Shown here one piece after another: positions 41,643 to 50,461 of a DNA stretch of 64,000 bases (its first letter is position 1; every line of letters starts with the position of its first letter). The translations under genes and the position numbers were made by a program. The stretch covers positions 992,001 to 1,056,000 of the forward strand of contig JACKPA010000001.1 in assembly GCA_024233865.1 (NCBI GenBank). Reading direction: 5' to 3'. The DNA comes from Leptospiraceae bacterium (GTDB lineage Bacteria > Spirochaetota > Leptospiria > Leptospirales > Leptospiraceae). The notes under the pieces were generated by a model, which was not told the DNA's origin, made no database searches, and was given only the letters and a program-made list of their open reading frames with translations.

Positions 41643-42368
41643 ATGAGTAAAAAAGTAATAGTAGTTGGAGCATCTAGCGGTCTTGGCTTGGAAATAGCAA
41701 AAGAACTTTTGCAAACCGGTTATACCGTCACTCTAGTTGCCCGCAGGGAAGATGAATTAAAGAAAGTTGCAAATGAGTTCCAAAATGCACATATTATACG
41801 ACATGACGTTACAAATTTCGATGAAATTGACAAATTATTTCAAAAATCCGTAGACACAATGGGCGGACTGGATGAAATCTATTATACAGCTGGAATACTG
41901 GAAAAAGTAGCCATAGATGAATTTAACACAGCGAAAGACTTATCTATGCTCAATGTGAACACATTAGGAGCTATTTCTTGGCTTAATCCGGCAGCCAAAT
42001 ATTTTCAAGAAAGAGGTCAGGGCAAGATCATTGGAATTTCCTCGATTGCCGGAGATAGAGGAAGAGTGGGAAATCCAGTCTATAATACTTCCAAAGCGGC
42101 ATTCACAACTTACTTGGAAGCTATACGAAATCGTTTATCCAAAAAAGGTGTCCAAGTGCTAACCGTAAGACCGGGATTTATAGACACAGATATGACCAAA
42201 GGAATGGAAGGTTTGCTTTGGCTGATCTCAGCCAATAAGGCTGCAAAAATTATCATTCGGGCAGCGCAGTCGGGAAAAGAAGACATATACGTTCCAGCTA
42301 GATGGAGATTGGTGTCTTTTATTATTTGTTCTATTCCTTCTTTTATATTCAAAAAATTGTCCGTTTAA
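41643..42368 (+). CDS. Short-chain dehydrogenase/reductase, DprE2-like by context
   Basis: The protein has 241 residues, the classic SDR length. It has cofactor motif GASSGLG (9-15), a NAG equivalent in YYTAGIL, catalytic Ser in IGISSIAGD and the Y-N-T-S-K active site with Tyr147 and Lys151. The last residues (FIICSIPSFIFKKL) are hydrophobic and may dock to the membrane. It is followed 17 bases on by a DprE1-like FAD oxidase, an arrangement of the decaprenylphosphoryl-ribose 2'-epimerase pair of actinobacteria, in which the SDR reduces the keto intermediate to an arabinose lipid. Same role here is inferred from the pair. Confidence 0.85.
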   Translation: MSKKVIVVGASSGLGLEIAKELLQTGYTVTLVARREDELKKVANEFQNAHIIRHDVTNFDEIDKLFQKSVDTMGGLDEIYYTAGILEKVAIDEFNTAKDLSMLNVNTLGAISWLNPAAKYFQERGQGKIIGISSIAGDRGRVGNPVYNTSKAAFTTYLEAIRNRLSKKGVQVLTVRPGFIDTDMTKGMEGLLWLISANKAAKIIIRAAQSGKEDIYVPARWRLVSFIICSIPSFIFKKLSV

Positions 42369-42385
42369 ATTGGTAGGTAACAACA

Positions 42386-43819
42386 TTGGATTCTAATATT
42401 TTTCAAGGCGATGCTCTAAACGTTCCTCAAGCAGAGAAAGTCTACGGTTGGGGAATGACTCAATATTCAAACAGCCCTGTTTTAAAGCCCTCTACTGAAG
42501 AAGGAATTAAAAAGATATTCTCCATAGCAAACCGAGATGGCTTAAAATTAGTTTTGAGGGGTGGTGGAAATAGCTATGGAGATGCTGCCATCAATAGTGA
42601 AGGACTTGTTGTGGATCTGTCCAACTACAATAAAATTCTAGATTGGAACGAAGAAACTGGCACTATCCGTTTAGAGTCTGGTGTTACCATACAACAGTTG
42701 TGGGAATTTGCCATTGAAAAAGGCTACTGGCCCCCCGTTGTGAGTGGAACAATGTTTCCTACCATAGGTGGAGCTCTCAGCATGAACATTCATGGTAAGA
42801 ATAATTTTGCAGCAGGCACTCTGGGAGAATATGTTACGCAGTTTACTTTTTTAACCGCCAAAGGCGAAAAGGTCAAATGTAATAAAAAAGAGAATACGGA
42901 GTTGTTTTACCTCGCCATTGGAGGCATTGGTGTTATGGGGTGTTTCTTGGAAATAGAGTTGAAACTAAAAAAAATCTATTCCGGAAAGATTCGTGTATAT
43001 CCTAAAGCTACGAAAAATTTACAAGAAATGTTAGACTACTTTGAGGAGAACTACCAAAACTCTGACTATTTGGTTGGATGGATTGACGCATTTGCTTCGG
43101 GAAAAGCTTTGGGCAGAGGCTTGATACACAAAGCAGTGAATTTGAAACAAGGCGAAGACCCAAATCATTCACAAACAATTCTTTTGAAAAATCAGATTTT
43201 ACCCAAACGATTTTTTGGAGTGATCCCCAAATCTTGGATGTGGCTGTTTTTATACCCTTTTACAAACAATCTTGGAATGAAGTTCGTAAATTTTGTAAAG
43301 TATGTTGTGGGAATTCCATTTGAAAAACCGTATCTACAAGGTCATGCTGAATATTCTTTTTTATTGGATTATGTTCCTAATTGGAAGTTTATCTACAAAC
43401 CGGGAAGTATGATCCAATACCAGGTTTTTTTACCTTTGGAAAATGCTCACAACGCTCTTTCGGAAATACTAACAACCTGTCAAAAACACAAACTAGTTTC
43501 TTATCTTGCCGTTTTTAAAAGAAACAAAGGTGACAACTTTTTCTTGTCGTATATTATGGAAGGCTATTCGCTTGCTCTTGATTTTCCCGTCACAAAGAAA
43601 AATAAAGATAAGTTATGGGCTTTAACGTACCAATTGGATGAAATTGTGCTAAAAAACAAAGGAAAATTTTATTTTGCAAAAGACAGTACCCTACGACCTG
43701 AGATTGCCAAGCAGGCGTACGGCGAGAAAGTTGTAAATAAGTTTTTAACATTTAAAGCAAAATATGATCCGAATGGAATCTTGCAATCCGACCTTTTTAA
43801 AAGAGTTTTTTTAAGCTAA
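42386..43819 (+). CDS. FAD-linked oxidase, DprE1-like
   Basis: The protein has 477 residues from a TTG start, taken because the family's W-G motif (YGWGMTQYSNS) lies at residues 20-30 and no ATG precedes it. The FAD-binding PCMH fold has VLRGGGNSYGDAAINSEGLV (pyrophosphate loop), GTMFPTIGGALSMNIHGKNN and GGIGVMGCFLEIEL. DprE1 oxidises the C2 hydroxyl of decaprenyl-phosphoryl ribose; with the SDR in front it would epimerise a polyprenyl sugar used in the cell envelope. It is the middle gene of a unit SDR, FAD oxidase, CPBP protease and ABC-F, with gaps of 17 and 3 bases, then an overlap of 14. Confidence 0.87.
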   Translation: MDSNIFQGDALNVPQAEKVYGWGMTQYSNSPVLKPSTEEGIKKIFSIANRDGLKLVLRGGGNSYGDAAINSEGLVVDLSNYNKILDWNEETGTIRLESGVTIQQLWEFAIEKGYWPPVVSGTMFPTIGGALSMNIHGKNNFAAGTLGEYVTQFTFLTAKGEKVKCNKKENTELFYLAIGGIGVMGCFLEIELKLKKIYSGKIRVYPKATKNLQEMLDYFEENYQNSDYLVGWIDAFASGKALGRGLIHKAVNLKQGEDPNHSQTILLKNQILPKRFFGVIPKSWMWLFLYPFTNNLGMKFVNFVKYVVGIPFEKPYLQGHAEYSFLLDYVPNWKFIYKPGSMIQYQVFLPLENAHNALSEILTTCQKHKLVSYLAVFKRNKGDNFFLSYIMEGYSLALDFPVTKKNKDKLWALTYQLDEIVLKNKGKFYFAKDSTLRPEIAKQAYGEKVVNKFLTFKAKYDPNGILQSDLFKRVFLS

Positions 43820-43822
43820 GGA

Positions 43823-44422
43823 ATGGAAAGGCGAAGGGCTTTAGGTCTAATAATTTTATACGAAGGTGGTTTGGGTGTAGTTGCCGTTAGCATCGGTTAT
43901 TTCACCAATTGGCATTTTTGGAAACATCTCTCTTGGAATACTGGCTTGTTTTTTCAATCCGTATTGGCTACCATTCCAATGTTTGTTTTTTTTTACTTGA
44001 TTTTCAAGCTACCTCTCCCTGCCTTTACCCGAATTGTAGCTGAAATTCAGGAAATTATCCCGCTTCTTTTTGGAAAACTAAAATTCTTTGACCTTTTGTT
44101 TGCTTCCTTTTTAGCAGGCTTGGGTGAGGAACTTCTTTTTCGCGGTTTGATGCAGTATCACATTACCGGTTTTATAGGACAAATTCCTTCTTTATTGATT
44201 GTTAGTATTGCATTCGGATTGGCTCATTTGATCACATTTGGTTACGCCATTATTGCAACTATTTATGGGCTTTATCTGGGATTGTTGGCATTGTATTTCG
44301 ATAACCTACTTTCGCCAATTATAGCCCATACGTTTTATGATTTTATTGCACTTGTTTATTATATGTATTTTGGTAAAAATTCCCCAAACGAAAAATTAGG
44401 AAATCGTAATGATAAAAATTAA
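43823..44422 (+). CDS. CPBP family intramembrane metalloprotease
   Basis: The protein has 199 residues with about six hydrophobic segments. Motif 1 is AGLGEELLFRGLMQ (EExxFR, intact), motif 2 FGLAHLITFG and motif 3 HTFYDFIALV, so all metal-site residues of CPBP proteases are present. The AAGGA touches the ATG directly, which is closer than usual and points to coupling with the upstream gene, whose stop is four bases away. It overlaps the ABC-F start by 14 bases. Its substrate is unknown. Confidence 0.88.
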   Translation: MERRRALGLIILYEGGLGVVAVSIGYFTNWHFWKHLSWNTGLFFQSVLATIPMFVFFYLIFKLPLPAFTRIVAEIQEIIPLLFGKLKFFDLLFASFLAGLGEELLFRGLMQYHITGFIGQIPSLLIVSIAFGLAHLITFGYAIIATIYGLYLGLLALYFDNLLSPIIAHTFYDFIALVYYMYFGKNSPNEKLGNRNDKN

Positions 44423-45905
44423 TGATCTAAATAAGTCCTTTGGAGGACAGGTTTTGTTTACGAATTTATCTTTAAGCGTAAATCGTGGTGAAAAAATCGG
44501 ACTCGTAGGTCGAAATGGACATGGGAAGTCCACTCTCTTTCAGATGATCTTGGGAAATGTTGAAATTGATTCAGGGGCTATTGTTGTTCCTAAAAACTAT
44601 AAAATCGGACACCTCGAACAGCATCTGAATTTTACAAAACCAACCGTTCTGGAAGAATGTTCTCTCGGACTTCCTCCCGGAGAAGAATATGAAACCTGGC
44701 AGGTAGAAAGAATCCTTTCCGGACTCGGTTTTTCCCAAGAAGACATGAATCGAAGCCCTCATGACTTTTCTGGTGGATACCAGATCAGAATGAACCTCGC
44801 CAAACTTCTGGTTTCTACTCCGGATATGCTGATGCTGGATGAGCCAAATAACTATCTGGATATTGTAGCGATTCGTTGGTTGGAAGAATTCTTACATTCA
44901 TGGGAAGGAGAATTTATTCTTGTTACACATGACAGGAGTTTTATGGATAGCGTCGTCACTCATGTAGTAGCCATACACAGGCAGAAAGCGTTCAAAGTGG
45001 CTGGCGATACAGAAAAGCTGTATACGCAAATCAACCAGGAAGAAGAAAACTACGAAAAAACCAGACTGAATGAAGAAAAGAAGCGGAAGCAAGAAGAGCA
45101 ATTTATTGCAAGGTTTAAAGCCAAAGCCAGCTTTGCAAGTAGAGCACAATCCAGAGTGAAAAAGCTCGAAAAGATGGGTGAGAAAAAAGCTCTCGAAAAA
45201 ATCGAAGACCTCGAATTGTATTTTAACAGCGCTCCTTTTGCCGCTAATCAAATGCTATCAGCGGAAAACATCAGTTTCTCTTACTCCGGAAAAGAACCTT
45301 TTCTTATAAAAGATTTTTCACTCAGCATAGAAAAGAGAGAGAGAATTTGTATAATAGGGAAAAACGGGAAAGGTAAGTCAACGCTTCTCCGATTGCTTGC
45401 CGGGGAGCTACAACCGATTAGTGGGAAAATTAACCGACATCCCGCATTATTGGAAGGCTATTTTGGTCAAACCAATAAAAAGGTAATGAATGATAACAAT
45501 ACCGTATACGAAGAAATTAAGAGTGCTGATCCGGATTGTACGGATAACAAAGCAAGAACCATAGCCGGTGGTTTGATGTTCCCGGAAGCAGCAGCTTTGA
45601 AAAAAGTGAAGGTTCTCTCCGGTGGTGAAAAGAGTCGTGTTCTGCTGGGAAAAATTTTGGTAAGTCCTTGTCATTTACTCTTTTTGGATGAGCCTACAAA
45701 CCATCTTGATATGCAATCCTGTGATTCTCTTATTGAAGCCATTGATGGCTTTGGTGGGTCAGTTGTAATGGTGACGCATAATGAAATGCACTTAAGGGCA
45801 GTTGCTACCAAACTCATTGTATTTGATAAAGACGAAATACGGGTATTTTTAGGGACTTATGATGACTTTCTTTCGGATGTGGGTTGGTCTGACGAAGATT
45901 ATTGA
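44409..45905 (+). CDS. ABC-F family ATPase
   Basis: The protein has 498 residues and two ABC ATPase domains on one chain, no membrane segments. Domain 1 has Walker A GLVGRNGHGKST, signature FSGGYQIRM and Walker B LMLDEPNNYLDI; domain 2 has Walker A GKNGKGKST, signature LSGGEKSRV and LFLDEPTNHLDM. A charged linker of about 80 residues (RLNEEKKRKQEEQFIARFKA) between them is the P-site interaction motif region of ABC-F translation factors. Members bind the ribosome E-site to relieve stalling or give antibiotic protection. Which subfamily is not clear from the linker. Confidence 0.9.
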   Translation: MIKINDLNKSFGGQVLFTNLSLSVNRGEKIGLVGRNGHGKSTLFQMILGNVEIDSGAIVVPKNYKIGHLEQHLNFTKPTVLEECSLGLPPGEEYETWQVERILSGLGFSQEDMNRSPHDFSGGYQIRMNLAKLLVSTPDMLMLDEPNNYLDIVAIRWLEEFLHSWEGEFILVTHDRSFMDSVVTHVVAIHRQKAFKVAGDTEKLYTQINQEEENYEKTRLNEEKKRKQEEQFIARFKAKASFASRAQSRVKKLEKMGEKKALEKIEDLELYFNSAPFAANQMLSAENISFSYSGKEPFLIKDFSLSIEKRERICIIGKNGKGKSTLLRLLAGELQPISGKINRHPALLEGYFGQTNKKVMNDNNTVYEEIKSADPDCTDNKARTIAGGLMFPEAAALKKVKVLSGGEKSRVLLGKILVSPCHLLFLDEPTNHLDMQSCDSLIEAIDGFGGSVVMVTHNEMHLRAVATKLIVFDKDEIRVFLGTYDDFLSDVGWSDEDY

Positions 45906-45956
45906 AATTTCAGTGCATAGGTTAAGCTGGAAACTTCATTTCCTATATGAAAAATT

Positions 45957-47723
45957 TTATCTCAAAATCACATTGGAATAAAAGTTAGTAATAGCTTCTG
46001 GTAGCTCTAATGGGTTTGGAAGAATTTGAAAATAATTACTTCCAAACATTTTTGGGAAATAGTGCTTAGCTTGTTTATCAACAGCTAATGCATACAATTT
46101 AATATTTTTTTGTTTACATTCGACAATTGCTTTTTGGATATCACTAATTCCATAATTTCCTTCATATTTATCATAATCGTTTGGTTTTCCATCCGAAAGG
46201 AGTAAAATCCATTTTTCTTTACTCGATTCCTGCTCAATTATAGTGGACGCATGCCGGATTGCGGGACCAATTCTTGTATAACCTTCTGCTTGGATGCTAC
46301 CAATCTTGTGTTTTTTAGAATTCCAGCTTTCATTAAATTTTTTTAATTGGTAATAGATACAGTGATTTCTTGTCCGAGACGAAAAACCATCGATTTCAAA
46401 CCTATCTCCATACTCTTCACATAATTCACCAAATAAAATCAAGGATTCCTTTTCCACATCTAAAATTTTATGCCCAGAAACAAAAGAATCTGTAGATAAG
46501 CTTAAATCCATTAATATCAAAATAGACAATTCTCGCCTTTTTTTTCTTTTTGATAAGTATAAGTTTTCGGATGGAGTGTGGTCGCTAAATATATCAGTGT
46601 AAAATTCTACTATAGCATCAAAATCTAAATCATCTCCAAAGTTTCTCTTTCGAACAGTTTCTAGTTCATTTACAATTCGACTAAACCTTTTTCTAAGCTT
46701 ATTTAAGGTTACATTGTATTTTATAAGTGTGTTGGTATAATAGACATTATCCTTTAAATTATAGAGTTTAGGAAAAACTTTACAAAAGTCTTTTTTATAA
46801 CTCTTCTTTTTAGTATCCCATTCATCATACAAAATGTAATATGAATCAGAGTCCATTTCATTACTTTCGGGAGTTAAACTTTGTAAAAAAAATTCAGTTC
46901 TATAAACGGAATGTGTAGGAGTATCAACCCTTACAGTATCCTTTAGGTCTACTTCTTTCAAAGCGTCTTCATGTAAATCTAATTCGTCACTACCATCAAA
47001 ATCACGCCAAGTTCCTTTAAATTCCTCTATCGTTTCTACTTTTTCAAAATTATGGTTAAGTGTATAATCTTCTTTTGCTTTTTCATTGACTTTTAAAGTG
47101 TTAACATTTTCTCTAGGTGGCGCTTCCTTTTCTGTTTTGTTTTTATAATCTTGTTGATTCTTATTTTGTTCGTTTGTTAATTGTCCAATCGAGTTTTCTA
47201 TATTTGGATTCATCCAAATTCCATGTAAAAAAGAAAGATTATTTTCATTTTTACTTTGTGACTTTTGGTATTGTATTTCAATATTTATACAATTTTCAAT
47301 TAAACTTGTTGAGTTTGGATATTCTTCTTGGATCTTTTGAATTATAAAATTAAATGATTCTGCGGCTTTCTGTTTGGACTCCTTAAAACTATAAGTATTA
47401 TGATCTTTCCAATTAATTGCTAATTTATGTTGTGTTGATAAATACAAAATTCTGAAAATATAGTAGTTTTCATTATCCTGTAGTTTTGAAGAATGTGAGT
47501 AAGTCGAAGGAAGAAAAAAAATATTTCCTCTAAACCCTCCAACACTTTCTGCAGGGAGTATTTTTATTGATTGTCCAGTTAATAAGCATGCTAAAATTAA
47601 TAATCTATCTTTTAAAGATTCTAGCCCAGCAGCATTTTGAGCTATGTTTGGGTCATCTTTATTTTTTGTAAATTTTTTAAATAGATTGTATGCTTTTTTA
47701 AAAAGATATTGATCGATCTCCAT
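45957..47723 (-). CDS. norD: NorD-type von Willebrand A protein, nitric oxide reductase activation
   Basis: The protein has 588 residues. The N-terminal ~380 are poorly conserved and charged, with an Asn/Glu/Lys-rich stretch. The C-terminal ~190 form a vWA domain with an intact metal-ion site: ILMDLSLSTDS (DxSxS), later Thr in AEGYTRIGPAIRHA and Asp in WILLLSDGKPNDYDK. NorD acts with the AAA+ protein NorQ to insert the iron (FeB) into the NorB catalytic centre. It is the last gene of norC-norB-norQ-norD, two bases after norQ, and is convergent with the ABC-F gene. Confidence 0.9.
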   Translation of the reverse strand: MEIDQYLFKKAYNLFKKFTKNKDDPNIAQNAAGLESLKDRLLILACLLTGQSIKILPAESVGGFRGNIFFLPSTYSHSSKLQDNENYYIFRILYLSTQHKLAINWKDHNTYSFKESKQKAAESFNFIIQKIQEEYPNSTSLIENCINIEIQYQKSQSKNENNLSFLHGIWMNPNIENSIGQLTNEQNKNQQDYKNKTEKEAPPRENVNTLKVNEKAKEDYTLNHNFEKVETIEEFKGTWRDFDGSDELDLHEDALKEVDLKDTVRVDTPTHSVYRTEFFLQSLTPESNEMDSDSYYILYDEWDTKKKSYKKDFCKVFPKLYNLKDNVYYTNTLIKYNVTLNKLRKRFSRIVNELETVRKRNFGDDLDFDAIVEFYTDIFSDHTPSENLYLSKRKKRRELSILILMDLSLSTDSFVSGHKILDVEKESLILFGELCEEYGDRFEIDGFSSRTRNHCIYYQLKKFNESWNSKKHKIGSIQAEGYTRIGPAIRHASTIIEQESSKEKWILLLSDGKPNDYDKYEGNYGISDIQKAIVECKQKNIKLYALAVDKQAKHYFPKMFGSNYFQILPNPLELPEAITNFYSNVILR

Positions 47724-47725
47724 TA

Positions 47726-48505
47726 TTAAAATACCAGAGAAACCAAATCCTTTAGTGCTTGAATGGTAATTTTATCGTCTGTTAAAGGTTGAACGATAGC
47801 TACTTCACAAGATAAACGGGGTGGAAGACCATCTTTGATAAGTTTTCCAGCGTCTACAAGTAGTCTTGTAGACGAAGTTTCTGTAAGACCTAACTCAACG
47901 AGATTTCTTATTTTGTTTCCTAGTTGAATTAATTTTTTTCCAATATTTTCTTCAATACCAGCTTCATTTTGAAGTATTTCAAGCTCTACCTCTGCTGGTG
48001 GGTAGTCAAAACTCATACTAATGAATCTCTGCCTTGTCGATTGTTTGAGTTCCTTCCAACCTTTCTGGTAACCTGGATTAAAAGATGCGACTAACAAAAA
48101 ATTATCATGTGCCTTTATTTTTTCGTTGTGCCTATCTAAATACAATTCTCTCCTATGGTCCGTTAAAGAGTGGATCGCCACAATTGTGTCTGGTCTTGCT
48201 TCTGCAATTTCATCTAAGTATAAAATTGCTCCTTCCCTTACTGCTTTTGTCATTGGACCATCCTGCCAAACAGTTTCTCTTCCTTTAATGATATACCTAC
48301 CTAACAAATCTACAGCAGATGTTTCTTCGTGACAAGATATGGAAATCAGTTCTACACCTAGTTTAGCCGCCATGTATTCGATAAATCTTGACTTACCAGA
48401 ACCAGTTGGACCTTTTAAAAGGAGAGGAAGTTTTTTATGAAAACTGTGCTCAAAAACTTCCACCTCCCTACCTGTTGGCATGTAGTATGGCAATTGATTT
48501 GACAA
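47726..48505 (-). CDS. norQ: NorQ, MoxR/CbbQ-type AAA+ ATPase for nitric oxide reductase maturation
   Basis: The protein has 259 residues. Walker A LKGPTGSGKSR (31-41), Walker B LYLDEIAEARPDT and the sensor text LVASFNPGYQKGWKELKQST are those of the CbbQ/NirQ/NorQ group, and the domain is followed by a C-terminal helical lid. With NorD it forms a motor that gives the reductase its non-haem iron. The neighbouring norB and norD settle the identity against CbbQ. Confidence 0.93.
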   Translation of the reverse strand: MSNQLPYYMPTGREVEVFEHSFHKKLPLLLKGPTGSGKSRFIEYMAAKLGVELISISCHEETSAVDLLGRYIIKGRETVWQDGPMTKAVREGAILYLDEIAEARPDTIVAIHSLTDHRRELYLDRHNEKIKAHDNFLLVASFNPGYQKGWKELKQSTRQRFISMSFDYPPAEVELEILQNEAGIEENIGKKLIQLGNKIRNLVELGLTETSSTRLLVDAGKLIKDGLPPRLSCEVAIVQPLTDDKITIQALKDLVSLVF

Positions 48506-48528
48506 TTTTTAATCCTTATACAAATAAA

Positions 48529-49875
48529 TTAATCAGAAAAATCTTTAGATTGAATTGCTTCATCATTTGGTAGTCCAAATCTTATAAAATTGATTATGTA
48601 TAAGATAATACCAAATGTAAAAAGTGTTGCAGCCATTAATAAGCCAATAAAATGAACTTCGATTTCTTTTTGAACTGCAAGAAAGTCCATATTTAGTCTC
48701 CTTTCTAAATACACTTGCACTATACCAGCTACAGCAAAAGCCCCAGTCATACCGACCATTCCTATATTAGAAGTCCAGAAAGATAAAAGTCCTGTCATAT
48801 TATTCCAGAGTTTTCGTCCTGTCATTAAAGGTATGGAGTAAGATATAATTGCTAAAACGAGCATTCCGTATGCCCCCCAAAAAGCCATGTGACCATGCAT
48901 TGCTGTTACCAAAGTTCCATGTGTATACAAGTTTACTTGTGGTAAAGTATGAGCAAACCCTAAAAATCCAGCACCAACGAAAGATAAAATGGCACAACCC
49001 ATAGTCCAATAGAGTGAAATTTTATTAGGGTGTTCTTTTCCACTTCGTCTATACATAGCAATCGCATACAATGCCATTCCTAAAAAAGCAATCGGTTCTA
49101 AAGCGGAAAATATCCCACCAACCCACAACCAATATTTCGGAGTTCCTATATAATAGTAGTGGTGTCCAGTACCCAATATGCCAGAAAGAAACGTTAAACC
49201 GACAATTATATATAGCCACTTTTCAATAACTTCCCTATCGACACCTGTAAGTTTGATCAATAAATATGCTAAAATAGATCCCATTATTAACTCCCAAACA
49301 CCTTCTACCCAAAGGTGCACGACCCACCAGCGAAAAAAGGAATCTAATGTTTGGTGATCAAAATATATCATACCAGGAAGATACAATAAAGCTGCCGCAA
49401 ATAATCCTAAGTACAAAACAATTCCAGTGGTTGAATGTTTGTTCCCTTTCCATACTGTCATGCCAATATTAAAGAGAAAAAGCAGTACGTTTACTACGAC
49501 TAAATAATCTAAAGGTCTTGGAATTTCCAAAAATTTTCGACCTTCCCACCAATTAAAATGAAACCCAATAATTGCGATAACTCCCACAATAATTAAAGAT
49601 ATCAATTGTACATAAGCTAATTTAACAGAATAAATTTCTCTATCTGCTTCATCTGGAATAATAAAGTGGGCAGCTCCCATAAAGCCACACAAAAGCCAAA
49701 CAACTAATAAGTTAGTATGCGTTGCCCTCGCTGCATTAAATGGTATCCAATCGTGTAAGCCATCCATTCCAATTCTTGCAAAACCCATTATGAACCCATA
49801 AATAATTTGCAAGCTAAATAATAACATGCATGTTGCAAAAAACCAATATGCTATTTTTTGTGATTTGTATTTCAT
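48529..49875 (-). CDS. norB: Nitric oxide reductase subunit B (cNOR catalytic subunit)
   Basis: The protein has 448 residues and about twelve membrane helices. It belongs to the haem-copper oxidase superfamily. Ligand histidines are in ARATHTNLLVVWLLCG (haem b), VHLWVEGVWELIMGS (FeB His plus the Glu that NorB needs), GTGHHYYYIG (FeB pair) and AMHGHMAFWGAYGM (haem b3/b). The length fits the NorC-dependent form, not the quinol-fused qNOR. It reduces two NO to N2O in the inner membrane with electrons from NorC. The gene follows norC by 10 bases and precedes norQ. Confidence 0.95.
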   Translation of the reverse strand: MKYKSQKIAYWFFATCMLLFSLQIIYGFIMGFARIGMDGLHDWIPFNAARATHTNLLVVWLLCGFMGAAHFIIPDEADREIYSVKLAYVQLISLIIVGVIAIIGFHFNWWEGRKFLEIPRPLDYLVVVNVLLFLFNIGMTVWKGNKHSTTGIVLYLGLFAAALLYLPGMIYFDHQTLDSFFRWWVVHLWVEGVWELIMGSILAYLLIKLTGVDREVIEKWLYIIVGLTFLSGILGTGHHYYYIGTPKYWLWVGGIFSALEPIAFLGMALYAIAMYRRSGKEHPNKISLYWTMGCAILSFVGAGFLGFAHTLPQVNLYTHGTLVTAMHGHMAFWGAYGMLVLAIISYSIPLMTGRKLWNNMTGLLSFWTSNIGMVGMTGAFAVAGIVQVYLERRLNMDFLAVQKEIEVHFIGLLMAATLFTFGIILYIINFIRFGLPNDEAIQSKDFSD

Positions 49876-49885
49876 TTATTTTCTC

Positions 49886-50320
49886 CTACTTCTCAGCCTT
49901 TTTTTTGTGATTTGGAGGAAATCCATTTAAATCTATTTCCCCGATCCATTTAAGAAAGGCAATTAGGGAATCTATTTCGGTATCAGTAAAATTGTATTTT
50001 ACCATTTTTCTTTGACCTGGATAGAATGTTTCAGGGTCTTTAAGAAACACTTTTAACCAACCTTCTCCACGTCTTTCATAAGATTTTGTTAACTCAGGAG
50101 CATAATAAGCTCCCTCACCCAACAAAGTGTGACATCCCATACAATTGTTTTTATCCCATAACTTTTTTCCTGCTTTGACTTCTTCTGTTAAATTTTCTGA
50201 ATTAGTTTGGGCTGGAATTTTTTTCATAGTATCAACTGTTAACCCTAAAAAAATAAGAGTAAAAAGAAGTGTCCCACCTACAAAAAAAAATTTTGCCTGT
50301 GATTTTGATAACAATGCCAT
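49886..50320 (-). CDS. norC: Nitric oxide reductase subunit C (membrane-anchored cytochrome c)
   Basis: The protein has 144 residues. An uncleaved hydrophobic anchor (FFFVGGTLLFTLIFLGLTV, ~11-29) is followed by a periplasmic cytochrome c domain with one CMGCH haem site (Cys60, Cys63, His64) in KNNCMGCHTLLGEGAYYAPE; the sixth ligand is likely the Met in RKMVKYNFTD. NorC passes electrons to NorB. It is first in the operon, and a perfect FNR/DNR-type box is centred 67 bases upstream of its ATG. Confidence 0.94.
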   Translation of the reverse strand: MALLSKSQAKFFFVGGTLLFTLIFLGLTVDTMKKIPAQTNSENLTEEVKAGKKLWDKNNCMGCHTLLGEGAYYAPELTKSYERRGEGWLKVFLKDPETFYPGQRKMVKYNFTDTEIDSLIAFLKWIGEIDLNGFPPNHKKKAEK

Positions 50321-50380
50321 ACTCCTTGTTTTTGTATTCTTTACAAATTAGATTAGTAAAATGTTTTCTTTAGGTTGTAA

Positions 50381-50394
50381 TTGATTTAGATCAA
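50381..50394 (-). promoter_or_regulatory. FNR/DNR-type operator ahead of norC
   Basis: TTGATTTAGATCAA is a perfect match to the CRP/FNR-superfamily consensus TTGAT-N4-ATCAA. Its centre is 67 bases before the norC start, which fits activation with the site near -41.5 of a transcript start about 25 bases before the ATG. It is the site expected for anaerobic or NO-responsive control of norCBQD. Confidence 0.85.
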
Positions 50395-50461
50395 GTTTTT
50401 GCAGAAAAATATTCTCATAATGAAAAATGGAACCATAAACTTTTCTGCAGTTTTTTAATCT

